From Desulfobacterales bacterium (GTDB lineage: Bacteria; Desulfobacterota; Desulfobacteria; Desulfobacterales; 4be13), in NCBI GenBank assembly GCA_029940115.1, contig JAOZRQ010000179.1:1-11867 (forward strand): DNA of 11,867 nt. Reading direction: 5' to 3'. This document shows, piece after piece, positions 1 through 6,888 of this stretch. Below the pieces are notes generated by a model. It saw nothing but the letters and a program-made list of their open reading frames with translations, ran no database searches and was not told the DNA's origin. The position numbers were made by a program, and so were the translations under genes. Position 1 is the stretch's first letter. Each line of letters starts with the position of its first letter.

Positions 1-56
1 TTGCCGCTCGCCCCTTGCCGCTCGCCCCTTGCCGCTCGCCCCTTGCCGCTCGCCCC
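1..56. repeat. 14-bp tandem array 3' of fabG
   Basis: Four perfect consecutive copies of TTGCCGCTCGCCCC run from the first base of the window to position 56, so the array may continue beyond the left edge. Five bases (TCGCC, themselves a partial match to the unit) separate it from the fabG stop codon at 62-64. On the fabG strand the unit is GC-rich and contains no stop codon. Function unknown; it is one of several arrays that begin right at a gene end in this window. Confidence 0.9.
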
Positions 57-61
57 TCGCC

Positions 62-802
62 TCACATATACATCCCGCCATTCACATGAATCACTTGACC
101 CGTGATGTAAGCGGCATCTTCAGATGCCAGAAACGAGACCGCCGCGGCCACATCTTGGGGGGTTCCCGCTCGGCCCAGCGGAATATTGCTGATCATTGTC
201 TCTTTCGCCTTTTCTGGAAGAGATGCGGTCATATCGGTTTGGATAAAGCCCGGGGCCACCGCGTTCACGGTGATGCTTCTGGACCCAAGCTCCTTTGCAA
301 CCGCCTTGGTGAAGCCGATCAGCCCGGCTTTTGAAGCCACATAGTTTGCCTGACCCGGATTGCCGGCCGCGCCCACAAGGGATGATACGTTGATGATACG
401 CCCCTGTCGCTGTTTGAGCATCATTTTGGCCGCTATCTTGGTGCATAGGAACGCGCCCTTCAGATTCGTCTCCATCACTTGGTCCCAGTCGGTCGCCTTC
501 ATGCGGACCAGAAGGCCGTCCTTGGCGACGCCGGCGTTGTTCACAAGAACATCCATCCGGCCGGTCTCATCAATGATTCGCTTGAAAAAGTCGATGACCT
601 CCTGCTCTGATGCGATGTTGACTTGGATCCCCGTAGCCGAACCGCCGGCTTCAGTCACCTGCTTTTCTGTCTCCTCAGCCCCTGTGGATGCGTAATTAAA
701 ATAAATCAGGGTATCTGCCCGGGCAAAGCCAACACAAATCGCCTGCCCGATGCCCCTTGAGCCGCCAGTGACGACGACCGTACGTTTCTCTTGTTCTGGC
801 AT
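62..802 (-). CDS. fabG: 3-oxoacyl-[acyl-carrier-protein] reductase FabG
   Basis: A 246-residue short-chain dehydrogenase/reductase predicted to catalyse the NAD(P)H-dependent reduction of 3-oxoacyl-ACP in cytosolic fatty-acid elongation. The glycine-rich cofactor motif TGGSRGIG is at residues 12-19, NNAG at 88-91, Asn113, the catalytic Ser141 (NVSS), and Tyr154/Lys158 in YVASK. The tail VAPGFIQTDMT...ITGQVIHVNGG is typical of FabG, and the length matches the family norm (~245). The start at 800-802 is chosen because an AGGAG lies 8 nt upstream and the protein then begins like other FabGs. The frame is open further upstream through a repeat array, but that extension has no SDR homology. It lies downstream of rpmF and an acyl-CoA dehydrogenase on the same strand, so it belongs to a lipid-metabolism cluster. 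acpP would be expected beyond position 1. FabG versus another SDR reductase cannot be fully settled by sequence alone. Confidence 0.93.
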   Translation of the reverse strand: MPEQEKRTVVVTGGSRGIGQAICVGFARADTLIYFNYASTGAEETEKQVTEAGGSATGIQVNIASEQEVIDFFKRIIDETGRMDVLVNNAGVAKDGLLVRMKATDWDQVMETNLKGAFLCTKIAAKMMLKQRQGRIINVSSLVGAAGNPGQANYVASKAGLIGFTKAVAKELGSRSITVNAVAPGFIQTDMTASLPEKAKETMISNIPLGRAGTPQDVAAAVSFLASEDAAYITGQVIHVNGGMYM

Positions 803-810
803 AATTCCGT

Positions 811-815
811 CTCCT
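811..815 (-). promoter_or_regulatory. fabG ribosome binding site
   Basis: AGGAG on the minus strand, 8 nt before the ATG at 800-802. It fixes the fabG start and argues against the longer open frame that runs upstream through the tandem array. Confidence 0.75.
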
Positions 816-1338
816 GCCCTGCCCGTGCCCCTTCCCAAACAAGGGGCAAGGGAATCTTCATGCAAACAACATCGCCACGATTCCTCTCTGTCCCTGCCCG
901 TTCCCCGAACAAGGGGCAGGCACGGAATCTTCATGCAAACAACATATCCGCCACGATTCCTCTGTCCCCCGTGCCCCTGCCCTTGCCCGAACAAGGGGCA
1001 GGGGCACGGGCACGAGAATCTCTTCACGCAAGCAACATATCCGCCACGATTCCTCTCTGTCCGACAGGCATGGGCGCGGGCAGGCACGGGAATCTTCACG
1101 CAAACGCCACGATTCCTCTCTGTACCTGCCCTTTGCCCGAACAAGGGGCATGGGCAGGGTACGGCACGGGAATCTTCATGCAAACAACATATCCGCCACG
1201 ACTCCTCTCTGTCCCTGTCCGTTCCCTTGCCCGAACAAGGGGCATGGGCACGGGAATCTTCACGCAAAGAACATATCCGCCAAGATTCCTTCTGTCCCTG
1301 CCCGTTCCCTGTCCAAACACGGGGCACGGGAACCTTCA
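816..1338. repeat. Degenerate ~73-91-bp tandem array between the acyl-CoA dehydrogenase and fabG
   Basis: Seven units can be aligned on the plus-strand motif GAATCTTC (last copy GAACCTTC), starting at 852, 925, 1016, 1090, 1170, 1254 and 1330; spacings are 73, 91, 74, 80, 84 and 76. Each unit has two parts. One is a segment reading TGCAAACAACATATCCGCCA or a close variant. The other is a GC-rich hairpin-prone segment around GCCCGAACAAGGGGC. The first part of the last unit is the 3' end of the acyl-CoA dehydrogenase gene itself (stop at 1336-1338), so the array repeats the gene's final codons and stop. It fills the whole intercistronic gap, where no other gene is visible. The stretch is open in several frames, but those translations are only repeat sequence. 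Confidence 0.85.
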
Positions 1339-2991
1339 TGCAAACAACATATCTGCCACCCGATCCATGTCGTGGATGACGTTCTGGCAACCGGAGATCA
1401 GTTCGTGAAAAGAGAGGGTCTCCATGAATTCGGACACGACCTTCTCGTCAGACAGACCGGAGCCCCTGATGATCCTCAGCGCGTGCTGAGCCACCAACTG
1501 GGCGGACTCCCCCGCGAATATCCTCGACATGGTCCTGATCTTCTCCGCCTCAGGGCTTCCTGTTTCCGTGAGGCTTGCCGCCTTCCTGGCCAAGCTGGCC
1601 CCAACTTCCACATATGCCATCATATCCGCCAACATGAACATGACATATTGTTGCCGGGTCAGCTTCTGGTCGTTGACCCATATGATGGTCTCATTCAACG
1701 CGGATGCCGCAAGCCCACAAAACTGGGAACCCGCGTCGCAGGTTTCCAGGGATGCCATCTCGGACGCGATATCCTTATAATAGGCACCCTTTGTCTTCCG
1801 GGTTTTTTTCCAGCGGAATGTGCTGATGATGTTCTGCTGAATCTCGCTGGTTCCCTCATAGATGCAGGTGATCTTCACATCCCGTTTGATCTTCTCCACC
1901 TCAAACTCACAGATGTATCCATAGCCACCGAGGGCTTGGATCACGTCATCCGCGGCCTGGTTCGCGGCTTCGGTGGCAAAGAGCTTGGCGATGGAGCCTT
2001 CCACCTGCAACTCCTCATCGGTGGAGTCGAGCCGCAACGCGATCTCATCCACATATGCGGACGCGGCGGCCAGCCTGACTGCGTTCGGCACGATCAGCTT
2101 ATGGGTGTAGCCCTGCTTCTCCGAAAGCGGGGAGCCGAACTGAACCCGATCCTTGGCGTAAGGGATGGCGATATTTAGAGCGGCCTGGGCCGCTCCGAGG
2201 GCCATGGACGCGACCATCAGCCGAGTGTATCCGAAAACCTTGTTGGCCTGCTTCAAGCCCTTTCCCGGGACCCCGCCGATGAGATTCTCAGCTGGCACAA
2301 AAAGATTGGCAAGCGAGAGCGCGGAGGTGTTGGAGGAACGGATGCCGTGCTTCTCCTCAGACTTCCCGGGAGCGTACCCCTCTGTCCCCTTTTCCACAAC
2401 AAAGAAGGACGGGCCTTCCGGAGTCTTGGCAAGGAGGGTGACAAAATCGGCATACCCACCATTGGATATGAACTGCTTGTTCCCGTTGATCTTATACCCG
2501 ATGGTCTCCCCCGAGTCGTTGCGGACCGGTTCGGCCTTTGTCTTGAGGGCCGCGACATTGCTCCCCGCGCCCGGTTCGGTGACCGCATACCCGACAATCG
2601 TGTCCCCTTCGGCAATGGCACCGAGCCATTTCTCTTTCTGGGCCTCAGTCCCGCCGACAAGCAGGGGGTCCGCGCCCAATTGAATGGCAAAGAAGGCCGT
2701 GCCGATCCCAAGACAAATTTTGGACATCTCACGAGTGACCGCACAACAGTCCCGCGCGCCGCCTCCCATGCCGCCATATTCTTCGGGGATAAAGAGAAGC
2801 TGGAGCCCGATATCCGGTCCGAGTATCTCCCGGATGGTCTCTTCTGGAAATATCTCCTTCCTGTCGAATTCAAGCACCTTTTCTCTGGTAAGAAGGCGTT
2901 TCCTCAACTGTCTGACCGTCTCCAGAACGATCTCTCTCGACTCGTCATCCAATCCCCTGATGGCTCCTGTTTCTGATTCAAACCCTGCCAT
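1336..2991 (-). CDS. Acyl-CoA dehydrogenase
   Basis: A 551-residue flavoprotein of the acyl-CoA dehydrogenase family, predicted to oxidise acyl-CoA to the 2-enoyl-CoA with FAD and pass electrons to ETF. The order is an N-terminal helical domain (YGGMGGG at 72-78), a middle beta domain with YAVTEPGAGSN at 135-145, and a C-terminal helical domain with DRVQFGSPLSE at 281-291 (FAD-binding arginine), GGYGY at 355-359 and IYEGTSEIQ. Glu379 is the expected catalytic base. About 150 residues follow the usual end of the fold, making it longer than the ~380-residue core family; the longer subfamilies have such a tail. The ATG lies 3 nt after the rpmF stop, and the GAGGAGGGG at the rpmF end serves as Shine-Dalgarno, so translation is probably coupled. 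The last eight codons are part of the tandem array that follows. Substrate chain length is unknown. Confidence 0.92.
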   Translation of the reverse strand: MAGFESETGAIRGLDDESREIVLETVRQLRKRLLTREKVLEFDRKEIFPEETIREILGPDIGLQLLFIPEEYGGMGGGARDCCAVTREMSKICLGIGTAFFAIQLGADPLLVGGTEAQKEKWLGAIAEGDTIVGYAVTEPGAGSNVAALKTKAEPVRNDSGETIGYKINGNKQFISNGGYADFVTLLAKTPEGPSFFVVEKGTEGYAPGKSEEKHGIRSSNTSALSLANLFVPAENLIGGVPGKGLKQANKVFGYTRLMVASMALGAAQAALNIAIPYAKDRVQFGSPLSEKQGYTHKLIVPNAVRLAAASAYVDEIALRLDSTDEELQVEGSIAKLFATEAANQAADDVIQALGGYGYICEFEVEKIKRDVKITCIYEGTSEIQQNIISTFRWKKTRKTKGAYYKDIASEMASLETCDAGSQFCGLAASALNETIIWVNDQKLTRQQYVMFMLADMMAYVEVGASLARKAASLTETGSPEAEKIRTMSRIFAGESAQLVAQHALRIIRGSGLSDEKVVSEFMETLSFHELISGCQNVIHDMDRVADMLFA

Positions 2992-2994
2992 GCC

Positions 2995-3177
2995 TTACCC
3001 CTCTTCCACCTCAATCGCTGTGTGCCCTTTATAGGAACCGCAATTGTGGCACACATGGTGCGACAGCTTGGGCTCCCCGCATTGTGGGCAGGCGGACAGG
3101 TTTGGCCCCGCAGTTTTCTGATGGGTACGCCGTTTGCCCCGTATTGACTTGGATGTCTTACGTTTTGGAACAGCCAT
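2995..3177 (-). CDS. rpmF: 50S ribosomal protein L32
   Basis: A 60-residue small basic ribosomal protein. The MAVPKRKTSKSIRGKRRTHQ start is diagnostic of L32. A zinc ribbon with CPQC at about residues 34-37 and CHNC at about 48-51 places this copy in the zinc-binding (C+) form. AGGAG lies 8 nt before the ATG. In many bacteria rpmF heads the fatty-acid/phospholipid gene cluster (plsX-fabH-fabD-fabG-acpP). Here an acyl-CoA dehydrogenase follows it directly, then fabG, and plsX, fabH and fabD are absent from the window. Confidence 0.97.
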   Translation of the reverse strand: MAVPKRKTSKSIRGKRRTHQKTAGPNLSACPQCGEPKLSHHVCHNCGSYKGHTAIEVEEG

Positions 3178-3226
3178 GGTAATCTCCTAATAGATGTTTT
3201 CTGATTATAACGGATTTAGGGGAGGC

Positions 3227-3380
3227 CTTGAACTCAAACTTGAACGTGAACGTGAACTTATGCTTGAACTTGAACTTGAACTTATACTTGAACTTGAACT
3301 CGAACTTGCCCACAAATGAACATTCACGTTCACGTGCAAGGTCACGTTCACGTTCACGTTCACGTGCAAGTTCACGAACT
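3227..3380. repeat. Inverted pair of hexanucleotide arrays in the rpmF leader
   Basis: Positions 3227-3310 are 14 consecutive hexamers of the type CTTGAA / CGTGAA. After a 10-bp spacer, positions 3321-3380 are 10 hexamers of the type CGTTCA / CGTGCA. The two halves are reverse-complementary: GTTCACGTTCACGTTCA in the right arm pairs perfectly with the left arm around 3239-3257. The whole segment can therefore fold into a long imperfect hairpin. It lies between the candidate rpmF promoter and the rpmF start, so it would be in the 5' leader if that promoter is used. Frames across it encode only alternating Phe-Lys or Leu-Asn and are not genes. Confidence 0.9.
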
Positions 3381-3413
3381 AGGGGACTCCGGACAAACAT
3401 TCTGTTGAAAGCT

Positions 3414-3442
3414 CTAGTAATTTAAATGGAACAGATTGTCAA
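3414..3442 (-). promoter_or_regulatory. Candidate sigma-70 promoter for rpmF operon
   Basis: On the minus strand a perfect -35 TTGACA (3437-3442) is followed after 17 bp by TACTAG (3414-3419), a weak -10. Transcription would start near 3407 and give a leader of about 230 nt that contains the inverted hexamer arrays. The -35 and spacing are good; the -10 is poor. Confidence 0.4.
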
Positions 3443-3459
3443 GACTTTTTGATTCTTTT

Positions 3460-3476
3460 TTGTCATGCCATGACAA
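3460..3476. promoter_or_regulatory. 17-bp perfect palindrome upstream of the rpmF promoter
   Basis: TTGTCATGCCATGACAA is a perfect dyad with a single central base. It lies about 18 bp upstream of the candidate rpmF -35 and about 30 bp past the fusA stop. No T-tract follows on the fusA strand (A-rich follows), so it is not a standard terminator. It could be an operator for a dimeric regulator; identity unknown. Confidence 0.35.
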
Positions 3477-3481
3477 CCCCG

Positions 3482-3509
3482 ACTTTCAAGTCTCAAGTTT
3501 CAAGCTTCA
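3482..3509 (-). repeat. Heptamer tandem array beginning with the fusA stop codon
   Basis: On the minus strand four consecutive heptamers read TGAAGCT, TGAAACT, TGAGACT, TGAAAGT. The first three bases of the first unit are the fusA stop codon (3507-3509). Because 7 is not a multiple of 3, the TGA of successive units falls in all three frames, giving back-up stops in every frame. Confidence 0.85.
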
Positions 3510-5540
3510 ACTCCGATCAAACCGCAAAAACTGCATGGTGAATGTCCCCCTTCCCTGAGTCGCGGATCGCAATGCGGTGGAGTAGCCGAACATCTTTGCC
3601 AAGGGGACGATGGCCTTGATGACCTGCAACCCGGTTTGGCAATGGATCGCCTCGATTTTCCCCCCCCGGGAATTGAGATCCCCGATGACATCTCCCATGA
3701 ACGCCTCCGGCACAAAGGCCTCCACATCCATGATCGGATCCAGCAAAAACGGCTCCCCCTTTGCAAGGGCCTCCTTGCAGGCCATGGACGCGCTCACTGT
3801 GTAGGCCAGTTCAGAGCCGAGGGACTCCTTGCAGGACCCGCCGGTGAGGACCGTCTCCACATCCACCACCGGATACCCCATCAATGTCCCGCTTTCCAAG
3901 GATTCCATGGCACCCTTCTCAATGACAGGGATGAAGATGTCCGGGATGCTCTCCTCTGCAACCGTTGAACGGAACCGGTTGCCCGTGCCCCGGGGCAGGG
4001 GGCGCAACTTCAGAACCACCTCCCCGAAATGATGCTGGCCGGCCACCTCCCTGTCGAACACCGAGGTGGCCTCGGCCTCGGCCGCGAGGGTCTCCCGGTA
4101 AACCACTTGGGGTTTTCCCACGTTGACGCGGGTCTTGAACTCGCGCAACATCCGGCTGATGATGACCTCCAGATGAAGCTCCCCCATTCCTGAGAGAATG
4201 GTCTGCCCGGTATCCTCATCCTGCCGAACGGTCAACGTCGGGTCCTCTGCCATGAACTTCCCAAGCACCTGATTGAGCCGCTCCTGGTCTGAAAGAGTCT
4301 TCGGTTCCACCGCGACAGAGATCACCGGCTCATAAAATTCGATGTTCTCCAGGAACACCGGGTGATCCGCCGAGCAGAGGGTCTCGCCGGTGGAAGATGT
4401 CTTCAGTCCCACCACCCCGACAATGCTGCCGGGCCCTGCCATGTCCATCCGCTCCCGTTTGTTGGCGTGCATCCGCAGGATCCGGGAGAGCTTCTCCTTT
4501 TTGTTCCGTAACGGATTATAGACATCCTCGCCGACCGTCATCTTTCCGCTGTAAATCCTGACATAGGAGAGTTTCCGGCCCTTGAGCATGGAGACTTTGA
4601 AGATCAGCGCGGCAAGCGGGTCCTTCTCCCAAGGCCGGCATTCGATGGTCTCCCCGGTTTCAGGATGCTTCCCTTTGATGGGGGGGATATCAGCAGGGCT
4701 CGGGAGGAACTGCACAATCGCGTCAAGCAACGGCTGGATCCCCTTGTTCTTGAGCGCGGAACCGCACAACACCGGAACCAGCTTCAGATCAACGGTGGCT
4801 TTTCGTATGGCCGCAATCAAGCTCTCCTCGGATATCTCAGCCTCTGACAGATAGGCCTCCGCGATGTCGTCATCCACTTCGGCCACCGCCTCGATCAGCT
4901 TTTCCCGGTACGCCTTGGCCAGTTCCTGAGACTCTGGAGAGATGTCCGCGGAAGTGTATGTCGCTCCCAAGGTGTCATCATCCCAGAGAATCTGTTTCAT
5001 GCGGATCAGATCAATGACGCCGGCAAACGTGTCTTCGGATCCCACCGGCAGTTGCAGGATCAGGGGATTCGCGTTCAGCTTCTCCCTCATCATCCCCACC
5101 GCACCGAAAAAGTCGGCCCCCACCCGGTCCAGCTTGTTGATGAAGGCTATTTTCGGAACATGGTATTTGTCAGCCTGTCGCCATACCGTTTCAGACTGGG
5201 GCTCCACCCCGCCCACCGCGCAGAAGACCCCGACCGCGCCGTCCAGGACCCTCAGAGAGCGCTCCACTTCGATGGTGAAGTCCACATGTCCCGGGGTGTC
5301 AATGATCTGAATGTCACTCTCTCTCCACTCACAGTTGGTCACGGCAGACGTGATGGTGATGCCGCGCTCCTGCTCATCCGGCGTCCAGTCCATCACCGCC
5401 TCCCCGTCATGCACCTCACCCATTTTGTGGGAACGGCCGGTGTAATAAAGGATACGCTCTGTCACCGTGGTCTTGCCCGCGTCAATGTGAGCGATGATGC
5501 CGATATTTCTTATCTTTTCCTGTTTTGTCTTTTTTTTCAT
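3507..5540 (-). CDS. fusA: Translation elongation factor G
   Basis: A 677-residue translational GTPase predicted to drive ribosomal translocation. The G motifs are AHIDAGKTT at 17-25, RGITI at 59-63, DTPGH at 81-85, NKLD at 135-138 and a later CGSAL. Domains II-V follow: PQVVYRE in the domain IV region, and a C-terminus with DVIGDLNSRGGKIEA and MFGYSTALRSATQGRGTFTM. Length fits EF-G (~690). The ATG at 5538-5540 gives the usual short lysine-rich lead-in. An in-frame ATG at 5571-5573 would add 11 residues, and neither start has a good Shine-Dalgarno, so the start is uncertain. It is not flanked by rpsL, rpsG or tuf, so it is a stand-alone copy, either the main EF-G or a paralogue such as the second EF-G types found in delta-proteobacteria. 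Immediately upstream is the AT-rich R-M island on the same strand. Confidence 0.93.
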   Translation of the reverse strand: MKKKTKQEKIRNIGIIAHIDAGKTTVTERILYYTGRSHKMGEVHDGEAVMDWTPDEQERGITITSAVTNCEWRESDIQIIDTPGHVDFTIEVERSLRVLDGAVGVFCAVGGVEPQSETVWRQADKYHVPKIAFINKLDRVGADFFGAVGMMREKLNANPLILQLPVGSEDTFAGVIDLIRMKQILWDDDTLGATYTSADISPESQELAKAYREKLIEAVAEVDDDIAEAYLSEAEISEESLIAAIRKATVDLKLVPVLCGSALKNKGIQPLLDAIVQFLPSPADIPPIKGKHPETGETIECRPWEKDPLAALIFKVSMLKGRKLSYVRIYSGKMTVGEDVYNPLRNKKEKLSRILRMHANKRERMDMAGPGSIVGVVGLKTSSTGETLCSADHPVFLENIEFYEPVISVAVEPKTLSDQERLNQVLGKFMAEDPTLTVRQDEDTGQTILSGMGELHLEVIISRMLREFKTRVNVGKPQVVYRETLAAEAEATSVFDREVAGQHHFGEVVLKLRPLPRGTGNRFRSTVAEESIPDIFIPVIEKGAMESLESGTLMGYPVVDVETVLTGGSCKESLGSELAYTVSASMACKEALAKGEPFLLDPIMDVEAFVPEAFMGDVIGDLNSRGGKIEAIHCQTGLQVIKAIVPLAKMFGYSTALRSATQGRGTFTMQFLRFDRS

Positions 5541-5609
5541 TTTGTCAACACCATGTCCGTTTTTGAAAACCATCGCATTTGCCGCGGAGACCGAAGTTGA
5601 TTGTTCAGA

Positions 5610-5786
5610 TCATGATTCGGAATGCTGATTTTCATTCTTTTTCTTTTCCAAAATGTCAACAAACTCCCGTGAGTTCGTAAAATCAGGCAATTTTTCCTCA
5701 ATATGTTTGGTAAGTCTGAGAATCGCCTGAGTTGAACTCCCCTCATCTATTTGGCTAAATTCACGTTGTATGTCAGTCTTTGTCAT
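5610..5786 (-). CDS. Small hypothetical protein (58 aa) coupled to the R-M gene
   Basis: The ATG at 5784-5786 lies 5 nt past the stop of the restriction-modification gene, and the frame runs to a TGA at 5610-5612. The product begins MTKTDIQREFSQIDEGSSTQ, is charged, probably helical, and ends in a lysine/glutamate-rich tail (EKKKNENQHSES). There is no signal peptide or membrane segment. Base use matches the AT-rich R-M gene and differs from fusA, so it was probably acquired with it. It could be a small accessory of the R-M system, or the truncated N-terminus of a longer gene cut at the island edge. I do not recognise the family. Confidence 0.55.
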   Translation of the reverse strand: MTKTDIQREFSQIDEGSSTQAILRLTKHIEEKLPDFTNSREFVDILEKKKNENQHSES

Positions 5787-5791
5787 CAGCG

Positions 5792-6379
5792 TTATCGCCC
5801 AGCTTTCCTCAAGTCCATGAAAGTTTCATCCGCATCGCGCAAAGCGACGGAGTTCAGCCAATAGCGTATGGCGTGTGGTTTGATCAAAAACACACAGTCA
5901 TAGCCTTTCAAATGTTTGTAAATTCTGCAAACTCTTGCAAAAATGACGCCACGATTGGAAGAATTGTTATAAATCAGGGGCTTGATGACCTGATCCAATT
6001 GATTGACCATCTGAAAAGATAAGCCGTTGTTCTTTCCATAACCCAATTGACAAATTGTAAATGATTGAGTCTGATAGAACTTTCCGCACTGCCAAGACTT
6101 GCCATTTTTGGCATAAATCGGGTTCAAAATATCACAAAAAGTTTTTCCAAACTTTTGAAGTTGTCTTTTGCCTACTTTTCCGTGAAGTTTCCATCCTTCT
6201 CCTTTTTTGCCGATCGCTTTGCCTAAATGAATGTGATAGTCCAAAATGTCATTTATTAAAATATCTTCGGTAAGAGAAGGTGTCAAATATTCAGTTTCAT
6301 CAGGATAAGGCAGATTATCAATATCCTCTTTCACTATTGAGGTTTCGTGATAAACCATTGCTTTTGAACTTGTAGCCAA
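5792..6379 (-). pseudogene. R-M gene, C-terminal fragment
   Basis: An open frame of 195 codons from an internal ATG, ending at the gene's original stop. The true homologous frame extends upstream to about 6436 (YDRLHKNETTSELYKAFILA), where it shifts from the preceding segment. It contains the last part of the presumed target-recognition region (GWKLHGKVGKRQLQKFGKTF...ILNPIYAKNGKSWQCGKFYQ). No start signal is convincing, so it is unlikely to be expressed on its own. Confidence 0.6.
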
Positions 6380-6705
6380 AATAAAGGCTTTGTAAAGTTC
6401 GGATGTGGTTTCATTTTTATGAAGTCTATCGTATAAAGTTCATCTCTGTCAGACCGGGGAGCATGAATTCCGATAAAGCTGCTATTAAAACACAAATATT
6501 CATCGGAAAAAGTCATCGGAATTTTTGATTTTTCTAGCACCAACTTAAAAATAATATGAGGAGATTGATAAAGTTCAGCCGTTCTTGTATTCCAAAAATA
6601 AGAACTTTTAGGGATTATTTCTTTTTCAAAACTGCCAAATTCATCAAATGTTTTTGCTTTAATCTGAGGTTGTCCATTTAAAAAAATAGCTTGTTTATTT
6701 TTATC

Positions 6706-6888
6706 AACTCAAGTTTCGCACCCCATTTTCCAAGGGTTTCAGGAGATGGTCGACCTCGAAAACCCACTTTTTGGGCAATGTGAGATCAGGCACTTGCACC
6801 CCATCATGACCAAAGATTGAGTCAGACGGACCAGAAACTGACTTGACCATCTGTATTCACTCAAAAATTTGGGTGCGAAACTTGAGTT
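6706..6888. mobile_element. MITE-like element B inside the R-M gene
   Basis: Perfect 18-bp terminal inverted repeats AACTCAAGTTTCGCACCC (6706-6723) and its reverse complement (6871-6888) flank about 147 bp with no complete gene. TTATCAA occurs at 6701-6707 and 6887-6893, so the target duplication is 2-7 bp and the exact ends are ambiguous because it overlaps the repeat tips. The net insertion is 186 bp. Deleting it restores an uninterrupted reading frame of the R-M gene, which shows it is an insertion. The plus strand reads QEMVDLENPLF internally, weakly like the start of IS4/IS5-type transposases, so it may be an internally deleted insertion sequence. It is unrelated to the 125-bp element. 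Confidence 0.85.

Noticed and set aside
852..1338. CRISPR array
   Set aside because: There are no short identical repeats separated by unique spacers. The whole ~80-bp unit is repeated with variable length and decay, and it includes a gene's 3' end.
803..1390. N-terminal extension of fabG making a 442-residue protein
   Set aside because: The extension is only translated repeat sequence, rich in Cys, Arg and Pro. The ATG at 800-802 has a good Shine-Dalgarno and gives the normal FabG length.
750..2178. Long plus-strand open frames across the array and the acyl-CoA dehydrogenase
   Set aside because: They are antisense shadows of a well-supported gene and of GC-rich repeats. No family resemblance and no start signals.
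3158..3425. Small proteins of alternating Phe-Lys or Leu-Asn/Arg-Ser residues
   Set aside because: They are produced by hexanucleotide repeats, which keep a frame open on both strands. No ribosome binding site, and composition is artefactual.
3460..3476. Rho-independent terminator of fusA
   Set aside because: The dyad is followed on the fusA strand by an A-rich, not T-rich, stretch. The stem is AT-rich with almost no loop.
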